Part shown: positions 9,206-18,597 of the stretch, one piece after another
How positions within the stretch are numbered: position 1 is the stretch's first letter
How the letters are laid out: every line of letters starts with the position of its first letter
Assembly: GCA_002723155.1 (NCBI GenBank)
Contig: PBNO01000006.1
Span: 536,899-600,898 of the forward strand
Reading direction: 5' to 3'
From: Ponticaulis sp.
GTDB lineage: Bacteria > Pseudomonadota > Alphaproteobacteria > Caulobacterales > Hyphomonadaceae
Length of the DNA stretch: 64,000 nucleotides
Notes under the pieces: model-generated
Told to the model about the DNA's origin: nothing
The model's input: the letters and a program-made list of their open reading frames with translations, nothing else
The model's database searches: none
Made by a program: the position numbers and the translations under genes

Positions 9206-10275
9206 TTGATTATCCTGCCGATTCATCCGCCCTTGAGAATCTGAGCAGCCTTGCGCTCGACGCGCCGCTAGCGCTGTTTCAGATAGACGACAGTCAGCGG
9301 ATACTTTGCGCTAACCTGCAAACCCAGAGCCTTCTGGGTGGAGGTCTGGATAAATTGGTTGGGCGTCGCCTGTCTGAAATCCTTTTCCACGATTGCGAAA
9401 TTTTCGAGCTGGTAGATCGACTGATCAACGATACCAGTGACGTTTCGGCTTCCGGCATTACCGTCAGCGGGCCATTTTCCGAGCCAAAGAAGTTTGATGT
9501 CAGGATGAGCATCGACACGACGACGGCGCGTATCAATATTGCGCTACTACCTCGTTCCAAGCGTAAAGCTCAGGACCCGTCAGGTCTCGCAACATTTGCT
9601 CGGATGCTCGGACACGAAATCAAAAATCCTCTGGGCGGCATATCTGGCGCAGCTCAGCTGATGGAACGGTCCTGCCGTTCGGATCAATCGGAGCTTCTTG
9701 CGCTCATCCGTTCGGAAGCGCAGCGCATCGGTCGGTTAATCGACAGGTTTACAGCGTTCGAGCTCTACAATGCACCGCGTTTCACCAGCATAAACATCCA
9801 TGAAGTTTTGGATGAAATCATTGCGATGCAATCGGTGGCGTCTCCTGCCGTGACCTTTAAGAAAGCGTTCGATCCATCTCTTCCAGAGATTTCTGCTGAC
9901 CGGGACCATTTGCACGAATGCATCCTTAATATTGTGAAGAATGCGGCCGAGGCCGTGAGCGGTCAGGAATATTCTGAAGTTAAGGTTTCGACGGCCTATC
10001 AGGCTGGTATCAAGCTTCCACGCCCAGGAAATGAACGCCGATACTCTGCAGCTCTACTCATCAGAGTACGAGACAACGGGCCTGGTATCCCGGGCGGCAA
10101 CCAGGAACAGGTCTTCAAACCTTTTTTCTCAACAAAATCATCCGGAACCGGCATTGGTCTTTCCGTATGTCAGGACATTGCGCACGCACACGGGGGTCGC
10201 TTGTCTTTCACTAGTCGTCCAGGACGGACGCAGTTCGATCTTATTCTCCCACTTCAAAGAGAACCTGCAGGATAA
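9202..10275 (+). CDS. ntrB: Nitrogen regulation sensor histidine kinase NtrB
   Basis: The 357-residue cytosolic sensor has a PAS domain (~15-120), a HisKA dimerisation/phosphoacceptor segment with the H-box LGHEIKNPLGGISGAAQLME and an HATPase domain with N, G1 and G2 boxes (NIVKNAAEAV, RDNGPGIPGG, TGIGLSVCQDIA). It phosphorylates NtrC according to nitrogen status signalled by PII. No membrane segment is seen. Translation is coupled to dusB by the ATGA overlap, and ntrC follows 6 bases after its stop. Confidence 0.93.
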   Translation: MIDYPADSSALENLSSLALDAPLALFQIDDSQRILCANLQTQSLLGGGLDKLVGRRLSEILFHDCEIFELVDRLINDTSDVSASGITVSGPFSEPKKFDVRMSIDTTTARINIALLPRSKRKAQDPSGLATFARMLGHEIKNPLGGISGAAQLMERSCRSDQSELLALIRSEAQRIGRLIDRFTAFELYNAPRFTSINIHEVLDEIIAMQSVASPAVTFKKAFDPSLPEISADRDHLHECILNIVKNAAEAVSGQEYSEVKVSTAYQAGIKLPRPGNERRYSAALLIRVRDNGPGIPGGNQEQVFKPFFSTKSSGTGIGLSVCQDIAHAHGGRLSFTSRPGRTQFDLILPLQREPAG

Positions 10276-10281
10276 AATATA

Positions 10282-11706
10282 ATGAGTCAGGCAACAGTAC
10301 TTCTCGCCGACGACGATGCCGGTATCCGTCTTATCGCCAGCCAAACCCTTATCGCTGAGGGATATGCGGTGCGATCGACAACCAATCCGACTGCGCTCAT
10401 GCGTTGGGTTCGAAATGGTGACGGAGATCTTCTGATCACTGACGTCTATATGGGCGATGAATGCATTTTCGATATCATGCCGGAGATCCGCGCTGAACGT
10501 CCGGAGCTGCCGATTATTGTAATCAGCGGACAGAGTACGCTGATGACAGCAATGTCGGCCACTGAGCATGGCGCATTCGATTACCTGCCAAAGCCGTTTG
10601 ATATCGACGAACTTGCTCAGATGACGAAACGAGCGCTTCAGTCTCGCGAAGGTCAGAAAAAGCTGGATCGACCAGTTCGAGTATCAGACCCGCGCCTGAC
10701 CGAAGCTGTGATCGGCCGGTCCGCTGCGATGCAGGAAGTATTCCGCACTATGTCGCGGGTGAAGAACACGGCACTTACAATCCTGATCGAGGGCGAGTCG
10801 GGAACTGGTAAGGAAACGATTGCGCGGGCTATTCACGACCTCGGTAATCGTGAAACTAAGCCATTTGTGCCGGTGAATATGGCCGCTGTTGAACGCGACC
10901 GGATCGAAGCCGAGCTTTTCGGCGTTGTCGGATCTGACGGTCAGGTTATTCCTGGCAAAGTCGCGCAAAGCGACGGTGGCACGCTCTTCCTCGATGAAGT
11001 CGGCGATATGCCTTTGGATGCACAGACGCAGCTGCTTCGTTTCCTTCAGAATGGCGAGTTTTCGCCGGTTGGCTCTAATAAGGTAGATGTGTCTACGACC
11101 CGGGTCATTGCTGCCACATCTCGCGATTTGCGGTCATTGATCGAAGAAGGATCGTTTCGGAACGATTTGTTCTATCGTCTAAATGTGGTCACGATTGCAA
11201 TCCCACCTCTGCGTGCACGTAAGGACGACATTCCAGAGCTGGCAAAACGTTTTCTTAAACGCGCAGAAATGGACGGACTTGGGCAAAAGACCATAGACGC
11301 GAAGGCGCTCAAGCGTCTCTCGCTCCATGACTGGCCCGGCAATGTGCGTGAGTTGCAGAACGTTGTGATGCGCATGATCGCCCTGTCATCGGAGCCGATC
11401 ATCAGCGAGGACCTCGTTCAGGCATCGCTAGTCTCCGAGCGCCGGCTTCCGAAAGAAAATGGCGCGAGCTTCGAACAGAAACTTCGCGACCTTCTTCGTG
11501 AGCATGTTGAGCCGGACCTGCGGGCTTTCAGTGAAGGCGAAGGCACGATTTATCATGACGTCGTCTCAATGGTCGAACGTCCTTTGATCGAGCTCGCGCT
11601 TAACGTTACTGGTGGAAACAAGGTTCGGGCCGCTCAGTTGCTCGGTATGAATCGGAATACGCTTCGTAGTAAAATCAACACGTTGGAGATTGCATCTCCT
11701 GAGTGA
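10282..11706 (+). CDS. ntrC: Nitrogen regulation response regulator NtrC, GAFTGA-less
   Basis: The 474-residue regulator has a receiver domain (phosphoacceptor Asp in LLITDVYMGDE, Lys in YLPKPF), an AAA+ domain (Walker A EGESGTGKE at ~169-177, Walker B GGTLFLDEVGDM) and a Fis-type HTH (GGNKVRAAQLLGMNRNTLRS). Where sigma-54 activators carry the GAFTGA loop after ELFG, this protein has ELFGVVGSDGQVIPGKV (~210-226), so the sigma-54 contact loop is missing while the ATPase motifs are intact. Rhodobacter capsulatus NtrC also lacks GAFTGA and works with sigma-70. Position after ntrB makes the identity firm. Confidence 0.92.
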   Translation: MSQATVLLADDDAGIRLIASQTLIAEGYAVRSTTNPTALMRWVRNGDGDLLITDVYMGDECIFDIMPEIRAERPELPIIVISGQSTLMTAMSATEHGAFDYLPKPFDIDELAQMTKRALQSREGQKKLDRPVRVSDPRLTEAVIGRSAAMQEVFRTMSRVKNTALTILIEGESGTGKETIARAIHDLGNRETKPFVPVNMAAVERDRIEAELFGVVGSDGQVIPGKVAQSDGGTLFLDEVGDMPLDAQTQLLRFLQNGEFSPVGSNKVDVSTTRVIAATSRDLRSLIEEGSFRNDLFYRLNVVTIAIPPLRARKDDIPELAKRFLKRAEMDGLGQKTIDAKALKRLSLHDWPGNVRELQNVVMRMIALSSEPIISEDLVQASLVSERRLPKENGASFEQKLRDLLREHVEPDLRAFSEGEGTIYHDVVSMVERPLIELALNVTGGNKVRAAQLLGMNRNTLRSKINTLEIASPE

Positions 11707-11767
11707 TCAGTTAGTGTGGCAATTGTGAAACAGTGTTGCCTGGTGGTAACGCAACGGAAGATTGCCA

Positions 11768-13993
11768 TTGCTGCGTATTCTTGATCAGTCAGTATTCCGT
11801 TTTTTTGGTCGATGGACGCAGTTTGTGTTCCTTCTGGCGAGCTTTATCGCCGTTATCGTAACCTTGGTTTCTTTCTCTGGCTTTGGCCCGATCAGGCCTG
11901 CTTCGGCATCCATGATCGGGCTCCAGATTGTAAATTTTATCCTGATCGGAGCTCTGGCGTTTTACGTCATCCGTGACTTTTACGCTTTGTCCAAACAAAG
12001 CGAAACATCCACTCGTGCACAGGGCAGTGGAAAGCTTGCCAGACAATTCGCAATGTCCTTCGGATTCGCTGCGGTCATGCCGGCGATTCTCGTTGCATTG
12101 TTTCTGGGTACATCTCTAAACCGAGGCATCGAGAATTGGTTCTCCGAGCGAATTCAGAGCATCGTTGAGACCAGTGCGGATGTCGCGCGATCAAACCTTC
12201 AGTCTATCGCCGACGACATCAGGCTCGATGTCGGAATTATGGGACTAGACCTGAACGCGGCAGTCGTTGGGTTTGAAACCGAACCGGAGATTTTTACCGA
12301 GTTTCTGGTTCAGCAAGCGAGTTTTCGTGAGTTTCCAGGCGCGTTTCTATTGAACGAGACTGGCGATATCGTTCTGGCAACCGACGCGCAGAGCCGACGA
12401 TCATTTCAGCCGCCCCGTGCAGATATGTTTGCAACAGCGCAAGCCGGTGATGTCGCAGTCCGACTAGACAACTCTACGTCCCAGTTCTGGGCGCTCTATA
12501 AGCTACAAGCGTTTGACGAAACGTATCTTTACACAGCGCGCCCTATCGCTCCGCAAATGCTGGAAAGCCTTGTTCAGGCAGAACAAACCGTCAGCGACTA
12601 TCGCCTCGCAGAAGACCGTAGCCGCAGACTGCAAGTCATTTTCTTGCTCGGCTTCATCCAGATCACAGTACTAATCTTGTTATTCTTCCTTAGGTTCGGT
12701 GTACGTTCAGCAGCGGAGATTTCCAGCCCGATACTTCGCCTCGCGGATGCTGCCGACGATGTTCGGCGCGGTTACCTCAAAGCTCAGGTTCCGATGCCAA
12801 CGAGCGATAATGAAGTTGCAGACCTCACCGCATCTTTCAACGCGATGACAGAGCAGCTACTTGAGCAGAGAGACACTATCGATTTGGCCCACAGGGATGC
12901 CATCGAGCGCTCCCGATTTATTGAAACAGTGCTTGAAGGCGTGTCGGCCGGCGTCGTTCGCACCGATGAGAATCTACGTGTAACGCTCGCGAACCGGTCT
13001 GCGAGAGGGATGTTTCCGCAACTTGATAGTGATGGAGAGGTTTGCCTCTACGAGGTCCTTCCGGAGTTCGCGCAACTGGCTGCCGATGCTCTGGAAGACA
13101 ATTCACGACGCGAGAAGACAATCGTTATCGACGAAGGAGGCTCTCAGACACACTTTGTCCTGAGGATCTCACCGGAAGCAGGCGAAGAACCGGGCTGCAT
13201 CATTACATTCGATGACAATACGCGTCTCATCAACGCTCAAAGGCAGACGGCCTGGCGCGATGTGGCTCGCAGAATCGCACACGAAATCAGAAACCCGCTT
13301 ACGCCGATCCAGTTATCAACAGAGCGTCTTAAGCGTCGTTATCGCAAGCTGATTGATGAAGACGATACGGTTTTCGACAAATGTACCGACACAATCCTTC
13401 GTCAGGTCACTGATATTGGCCGGATGGTCGAAGAGTTTTCTTCCTTTGCGCGGATGCCAAAACCAGAAGTGCGGGAATTCGATCTTATGGAAATCGTGCG
13501 CAGTTCTATTTTTGGCAACAGACTAACGCTTCCGGAAATCAATATCAGTCTGAACTCGGACCTGCGAAACGTGGAAATGGCAGGCGATGATCGGCTACTG
13601 GGCCAAGTCCTGACAAACCTGATCAAGAACGCTGGTGAAGCAGTCCGGCGTCGTTTCGAAGACATTGAAACCATCGAAGACGACAAGCCAGAGATCATCG
13701 TAAGCGTTGAAGCGACGAGCGATACGGTCACAGTTGAAATCGAAGATTCTGGACCGGGCTTTCCGCGCGAAAATCGGAGCCAGTTCCTCGAACCCTATTT
13801 TACGACACGGGAGCAGGGAGTCGGCCTCGGCCTCGCTATCGTAAACCGGATTGTATTGGATCACGGCGGGCACCTGACGCTGCTTGACCGTAAAGATGGA
13901 AAATGTGGAGCTCGGGTGGCGGTTCAACTGCCGATCTCGGGTCCGTCTGAAGAAACTGTATCTAGCTGGGCTCTTTCGGAGGAGCGTGTGTAA
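11768..13993 (+). CDS. ntrY: Membrane sensor histidine kinase NtrY
   Basis: The ~741-residue kinase has three N-terminal membrane helices (~12-32, 45-68, 95-115), a periplasmic sensor region, a fourth helix (~300-320, VIFLLGFIQITVLILLFF), HAMP, PAS, HisKA (ARRIAHEIRNPLTPIQ) and HATPase (GVGLGLAIVNRIV). It partners NtrX in nitrogen, oxygen and envelope signalling in alphaproteobacteria. The start is TTG: the one at 11768 lies 7 bases after GGAAG, better placed than the TTG at 11762. A small inverted repeat GTTGC...GCAAC sits just upstream. Its TAA overlaps the ntrX ATG by one base. Confidence 0.92.
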   Translation: MLRILDQSVFRFFGRWTQFVFLLASFIAVIVTLVSFSGFGPIRPASASMIGLQIVNFILIGALAFYVIRDFYALSKQSETSTRAQGSGKLARQFAMSFGFAAVMPAILVALFLGTSLNRGIENWFSERIQSIVETSADVARSNLQSIADDIRLDVGIMGLDLNAAVVGFETEPEIFTEFLVQQASFREFPGAFLLNETGDIVLATDAQSRRSFQPPRADMFATAQAGDVAVRLDNSTSQFWALYKLQAFDETYLYTARPIAPQMLESLVQAEQTVSDYRLAEDRSRRLQVIFLLGFIQITVLILLFFLRFGVRSAAEISSPILRLADAADDVRRGYLKAQVPMPTSDNEVADLTASFNAMTEQLLEQRDTIDLAHRDAIERSRFIETVLEGVSAGVVRTDENLRVTLANRSARGMFPQLDSDGEVCLYEVLPEFAQLAADALEDNSRREKTIVIDEGGSQTHFVLRISPEAGEEPGCIITFDDNTRLINAQRQTAWRDVARRIAHEIRNPLTPIQLSTERLKRRYRKLIDEDDTVFDKCTDTILRQVTDIGRMVEEFSSFARMPKPEVREFDLMEIVRSSIFGNRLTLPEINISLNSDLRNVEMAGDDRLLGQVLTNLIKNAGEAVRRRFEDIETIEDDKPEIIVSVEATSDTVTVEIEDSGPGFPRENRSQFLEPYFTTREQGVGLGLAIVNRIVLDHGGHLTLLDRKDGKCGARVAVQLPISGPSEETVSSWALSEERV

Positions 13994-15375
13994 TGTCTGC
14001 AGAAGTTCTAGTTGTTGATGATGAACCTGATATCCGCGACCTCGTCGGAGGTGTGCTTGAGGATGAAGGGTATATCGTCCGCACGGCTTCAACCGCTGAA
14101 GGTGCGTTAGCGGCAATCTCTGAGCGCAAGCCTGACTTAGTAGTCTTGGATGTCTGGCTTCAGGGGAGCGGCATGGACGGTCTTGAGATGCTTCAATACC
14201 TGAAGTCCATCGACGAGATCATGCCCGTGATCGTGATTAGTGGTCATGGGTCAATCGAAACAGCTGTAACTGCTATTCGGCGAGGCGCGTATGACTTTCT
14301 CGAAAAGCCGTTCAAATCGGACAGACTTCTGGTCATCGTGGAGCGTGCTTTGGAGACAGCAGCTCTGAAGCGCGAAAATACCGCGCTTAAAGTGCACGAA
14401 TCCGTTGGCGATGAGCTATTGGGAAACTCTGCTGCAGCGACCCAGCTTCGGCAGTCGATCGAAAAGGTCGCGCCTACGAATTCCAGAATCCTGATTTCAG
14501 GGCCTCCGGGTTCAGGCAAGGAACTCGCCGCTAAAGTCATTCACGAAAATTCCAAAAGATCTTCCAGGCCATTTATCGCGGTCAATGCTGCGTCCATCAC
14601 TCCTGATCAAATGGAGGTGGAACTATTTGGTCGCGAGGGCGCGGACGGGAAGGTCCAGGCTGTTGGGCTCTTCGAGCAGGCCCATCGCGGGACCCTGTTT
14701 CTTGATGAGATCGGCGAAATGCCGTTGGGTACGCAAAATAAGATACTGCGGGTGCTGACCGAGCAACGTTTCAAACGCGTGGGCGGTAAAGCAGACGTGA
14801 CCGTAGATGTCCGGCTCATCAGCTCGACTACGTCCGACCTGAAACAAAAAATTGAACGTGGAGATTTCCGTGAGGACCTGTTTTTCCGCGTAAACGTCGT
14901 GCCTCTTTCGGTGCCTTCGCTGGCTGACCGCCGAGAGGACATTCCTGATCTGGTTCGCCATTTCGTCATGCGCTCTCGCAGCTCACTCGGCCTCAGTCCT
15001 CGAATGTTCAGTGATGAAGCATTGGCTGTTCTGCAGTCTGCACCATGGCCGGGAAATGTGCGCCAGCTTAAAAACATCGTTGAACGCGTGCTCATCCTTT
15101 CTGGCGAGAATCGCGGTTCGGTCCAGCCGCACGAGCTGCCGAACGACGAGACAGAGTACGGACGCGAGGCCAAACCAAAAACATCGCTCGAAGTGATTGG
15201 GATGACGCTACGGGACGCACGTGAACAGTTCGAAAAGGAATACCTTTCCTTGCAGATTACGCGTTTTGGCGGGAATATCTCGCGGACGGCTGCGTTCATC
15301 GGAATGGAACGGTCTGCATTGCACCGGAAACTTAAGTCTCTCGGTGTCGATCCATCAAACTCTACGCGAGACTAG
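13993..15375 (+). CDS. ntrX: Response regulator NtrX
   Basis: The 460-residue regulator has a receiver domain (Asp in LVVLDVWLQGSGMDG, Lys in FLEKPF), an AAA+ domain (Walker A SGPPGSGKE, Walker B GTLFLDEIGEMP) and a Fis-type HTH (GNISRTAAFIGMERSALHRK). As usual for NtrX it lacks GAFTGA (it has ELFGREGADGKVQAVG). It is translationally coupled to ntrY through a one-base TAATG overlap, and trkA follows 9 bases after its stop. Confidence 0.92.
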   Translation: MSAEVLVVDDEPDIRDLVGGVLEDEGYIVRTASTAEGALAAISERKPDLVVLDVWLQGSGMDGLEMLQYLKSIDEIMPVIVISGHGSIETAVTAIRRGAYDFLEKPFKSDRLLVIVERALETAALKRENTALKVHESVGDELLGNSAAATQLRQSIEKVAPTNSRILISGPPGSGKELAAKVIHENSKRSSRPFIAVNAASITPDQMEVELFGREGADGKVQAVGLFEQAHRGTLFLDEIGEMPLGTQNKILRVLTEQRFKRVGGKADVTVDVRLISSTTSDLKQKIERGDFREDLFFRVNVVPLSVPSLADRREDIPDLVRHFVMRSRSSLGLSPRMFSDEALAVLQSAPWPGNVRQLKNIVERVLILSGENRGSVQPHELPNDETEYGREAKPKTSLEVIGMTLRDAREQFEKEYLSLQITRFGGNISRTAAFIGMERSALHRKLKSLGVDPSNSTRD

Positions 15376-15384
15376 GTTCGGGAC

Positions 15385-16764
15385 ATGAAAATTATCATCT
15401 GTGGTGCCGGTCGCGTGGGGCAGGGGATTGCGCGCCGTCTTTCGCTGGATGGACACAGCGTTGCTGTGATCGATGAGGATCCTGCTCTCATCCAGTCCAT
15501 CACGTCTGAGCTAGAAGTGCAGGGCTTTACCGGTCATGCAGCGCACCCGCAGATTCTGCGTGCCGCCGGCGCCGATGACGCTGACATGCTGGTCGCGGTC
15601 ACCTATTCAGACGAAGTGAATATGGTGACATGTCAGGTCGCTCACGTGCTTTTTCAGGTACAGACGAAGATTGCTCGAATACGGTCCCGTGCGTATTTCA
15701 GCAAACGATCCGGTGATCTGTTTGGCCGCGATGGCCTGGCGATCGACGTTGTGATTTCGCCCGAGAAAGCCGTTGCTGATTCAGTTATTCAGCGGCTCGA
15801 AACGCCGGGTGCCTTCTTCTCTGTTCCTTTTTCGACCAATAAAATTCGCGTTGTTGGCCTTGATGTCCACAAGGATATGCCGCTTGCGAGAACGACGCTG
15901 TCACAATTGGACGAGTTGTTCCCCGGCTTAAACATTCAGATCCTCGCGGTCTTACGAAACGACCATTTGTTCGCAATCCGGCCTTCTGACCAGTTGATAG
16001 AGGGCGACAAAGTTTATCTCGCTATCGAAACACAGCAGACAGACCGACTTACCGAACTTCTCGGCATTAATCCCGGTGGTGACCAGCGCGTCATCATTCT
16101 TGGCAGCGGCAATATCGGCATGTATGTCGCCGAACAGCTTGAGAAGAGAAAAGGCCGAAAGGTTCGCCTCATCGAAAGCGACCTGAAAAATGCCGAACGC
16201 GCAGCGGCACAGTTGAGCCGCTCCATCATCATTCACGGAGATGGGCTGAACCCGGAGATCCTTCAGGAAGCTGGAATTGATAAAGCGGATGCGGTGATCA
16301 GTTTGACGAATGACGACAAGGTGAACCTACTCGCATCTGCTATGTCTAAGCGTCTCGGAGCCAGGAAGACCATCTCGCTTGTGAACGCGCCAGAACTTGC
16401 AATGATACATCGACCTCTTGATGTGGATGTGATGGTTGACCCGCGTGCTGTGACCGTTTCACAAATTCTACTGCGCTTGCGTCGTGGACGTATCCTGTCG
16501 CTCTTCTCGATTGCCGGCGGGAGAGGGGAACTCGCCGAAGGCGAAGTTCTTGAGCATTCCTTGCTGCTCGAAAGCGACCTGACCCGCGATACACTCCCTG
16601 AAGGCGTTGTCGCCGGCGGCTTGCTCCGTGATGGCGAGGTGTTGATGCCCAAAAAGGGCCTGAAGGTCAAAGTCGGCGATCGCGTAGTTTTGTTCTATGA
16701 GAAAGATCGCGTCAAAAAAGTAGAAAAGCTCTTCCGCGCAAGCTCTGCATATTTCCTCGGATAG
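15385..16764 (+). CDS. trkA: Trk potassium transporter, NAD-binding regulatory subunit TrkA
   Basis: The 459-residue cytosolic gating subunit of the Trk K+ uptake system has two RCK repeats. Each has an N-terminal Rossmann NAD-binding fold (IICGAGRVGQGIARRL at ~3-18 and VIILGSGNIGMYVAEQL at ~235-250) followed by a TrkA-C domain. It belongs to the ntr-trk-hfq run. The start is ATG with only a weak ribosome site, in the 9-base gap after ntrX. trkH follows 18 bases later, so the two subunits are likely co-expressed. Confidence 0.94.
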   Translation: MKIIICGAGRVGQGIARRLSLDGHSVAVIDEDPALIQSITSELEVQGFTGHAAHPQILRAAGADDADMLVAVTYSDEVNMVTCQVAHVLFQVQTKIARIRSRAYFSKRSGDLFGRDGLAIDVVISPEKAVADSVIQRLETPGAFFSVPFSTNKIRVVGLDVHKDMPLARTTLSQLDELFPGLNIQILAVLRNDHLFAIRPSDQLIEGDKVYLAIETQQTDRLTELLGINPGGDQRVIILGSGNIGMYVAEQLEKRKGRKVRLIESDLKNAERAAAQLSRSIIIHGDGLNPEILQEAGIDKADAVISLTNDDKVNLLASAMSKRLGARKTISLVNAPELAMIHRPLDVDVMVDPRAVTVSQILLRLRRGRILSLFSIAGGRGELAEGEVLEHSLLLESDLTRDTLPEGVVAGGLLRDGEVLMPKKGLKVKVGDRVVLFYEKDRVKKVEKLFRASSAYFLG

Positions 16765-16782
16765 TAGAAAGATCGCCGATCT

Positions 16783-18189
16783 GTGAACTGGATCATCCTG
16801 ATACGCGCGCTCAGCGGCTTCTTCGCAGCTCTTGCTGTGCCGACCACGCTATGTGCGCTTTGGGCGTTCGGAAATGACCATTACGTTCAGGCGTCATTGT
16901 TCATCCTGGTATTGACGATTCTCATCGTGGGCAGCGCTGTATTTCGCATTGCCTCAAAGGGGCACCGCACGTCAGACGCAAGGCCGCGGGACGTTGTCGG
17001 CTTCTTGATAGCGGCATGGATATCGCTCGCATTTCTTGGAGCGATTCCGTTTGTGAATGCTGCTGGCGATCGTTTGGTAGTCGCCTTGTTCGAGTCTGTC
17101 TCGAGCGCGACGACAACAGGCACAAGCTTGCTACCGGAAGAATTCAGCTTGCTTGCGAGCCTGTTCGCATGGAGGGGCATTCTCCATCTCACTGGCGCAA
17201 TCCTGTCTATTGGTGGCATGGTCATGGTCGTGAGAATGGTCGGCACGTCCGTGCCAGGCCTCGATGCAAAGACGACAGCGATCTCATTACCGGGTATCGC
17301 GCACCAGGGATTGTTTCGAATTTTTTGGGCTGTCGGCGCTCTTGTGTTGTTGCTCTCCATCGTCTCCGGAGCGCTGTTATTGATTGATGGCTATGCCATC
17401 AGAGAAGCGTTTGGCTTGTCGGTCAGCGCTGTGACGTCAGGGCGAGTTTTCGGGATCGATGAAGCCGCGGACTCAATGTCCACATTCGGAGCAACAGTAC
17501 TAATCGTCACGATGTTCATCGGAATGTTAAATGCTGTTCTGATTTTCAACTCACCACGAAAACCGCTTCAGCTTTTAGTCGATGCAGAAACCATCACACT
17601 GGCGACCATTGCAGTAATTTTGTCTGGTCTGATCTTTTTTCTGTTCGATGGCCAGCATCATCTCGCGACCGCAATCGGCGTTGCTGTTTCCATCATGTCC
17701 ACATCGGGCCTGTTTATTTCACCGGGACATCTTCTTGATATTCCGGTGCCCGTTTTGTTGTTCTTCGGTTTTATGGGCGGAGCTGCAATCTCTGCTACCG
17801 GCGGCATGAAAATTTACCGGATGTTGGTTCTGCTAAGTCAGGCTGGCAATGAATTTTCTAAGCTCGCACAACCGCATGCGGTGACGCGTGCCCAGGCAAA
17901 CGAATCTCAGATACCGGCGAGATTTGTTCTCACGGTTTGGGCTTATCTTGTTGGCTTCGCGATGCTTTCAATTGTCCTCGCGGCCATTCTTGCCCTGAAT
18001 GGTGCGACCTTTGAGCAGGCAATCGTATCTTCGCTCGGTAGTATTACGAATTCGGCAGCGCTTTTGACACTCGAGTGGATCGATAACTCATGGTCGCGCA
18101 CCTTTTCCGAGCTGATTCTATCCATCTTTATGGTATTGGGTCGATTAGAGCTGCTTTTGCTTGCGTCATTGTTTTTCAGCGACCGCTAA
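16783..18189 (+). CDS. trkH: TrkH-family potassium channel subunit
   Basis: The 468-residue integral membrane protein has many hydrophobic helices and four pore-loop repeats, the K+-translocating subunit gated by TrkA. It starts with GTG (16783). The first three filter regions keep the family Gly (SSATTTGTS, AVTSGRVFG, IMSTSGLF). In the fourth the usual TNTGPG segment reads SITNSAALL, so the filter Gly appears to be Ala (bases about 18037-18063). That is a reading from motif alignment, not a structural alignment. Followed by hfq after a 150-base gap. Confidence 0.88.
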   Translation: MNWIILIRALSGFFAALAVPTTLCALWAFGNDHYVQASLFILVLTILIVGSAVFRIASKGHRTSDARPRDVVGFLIAAWISLAFLGAIPFVNAAGDRLVVALFESVSSATTTGTSLLPEEFSLLASLFAWRGILHLTGAILSIGGMVMVVRMVGTSVPGLDAKTTAISLPGIAHQGLFRIFWAVGALVLLLSIVSGALLLIDGYAIREAFGLSVSAVTSGRVFGIDEAADSMSTFGATVLIVTMFIGMLNAVLIFNSPRKPLQLLVDAETITLATIAVILSGLIFFLFDGQHHLATAIGVAVSIMSTSGLFISPGHLLDIPVPVLLFFGFMGGAAISATGGMKIYRMLVLLSQAGNEFSKLAQPHAVTRAQANESQIPARFVLTVWAYLVGFAMLSIVLAAILALNGATFEQAIVSSLGSITNSAALLTLEWIDNSWSRTFSELILSIFMVLGRLELLLLASLFFSDR

Positions 18190-18339
18190 TCAGGATTTCG
18201 TGGTCGATTTTGAGTTTTTTATTATGCAGCGCACAGTATTTCGCGTTTGCGACAACAGAACCCGTTGCGATTTATCGATAAAAAAGTTAGCGCAGTAATC
18301 AGAGCCTAGATCCAAATTGAAAATAAGAAAGACTCCAGG

Positions 18340-18597
18340 ATGTCGTCGGACAAAAAACAAAATCTTCAAGACACATTCCTAAATGCCGTCCGCAAATCGC
18401 GTACTCCGCTCACAATCTTCCTTGTGAACGGTGTAAAACTGCAGGGCGTTGTCACTTGGTTTGACAACTTTTGTGTGCTCCTGCGTGGCGACGGCCGTCC
18501 ACCGCAACTGGTTTATAAGCATGCGATCTCTACGATCATGCCTATGCAGCCAGTTCAGCTCTTTGAAGCTGATGACATGGACGACGGACACGGTTGA
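18340..18597 (+). CDS. hfq: RNA-binding protein Hfq
   Basis: The 85-residue Sm-like hexameric RNA chaperone supports sRNA-mRNA pairing. Sm1 ([40 protein letters not shown]) and Sm2 with [10 protein letters not shown] match alphaproteobacterial Hfq. The C-terminal tail is short and acidic ([12 protein letters not shown]). The ATG follows CCAGG closely. Its stop overlaps the TTG start of hflX, the conserved hfq-hflX pair. Confidence 0.97.
   Translation: MSSDKKQNLQDTFLNAVRKSRTPLTIFLVNGVKLQGVVTWFDNFCVLLRGDGRPPQLVYKHAISTIMPMQPVQLFEADDMDDGHG

Noticed and set aside
11707-11767. Possible sigma-54 promoter between ntrC and ntrY
   Set aside because: GG and GC dinucleotides occur but not at the -24/-12 spacing; only a weak GTTGC/GCAAC inverted repeat remains.
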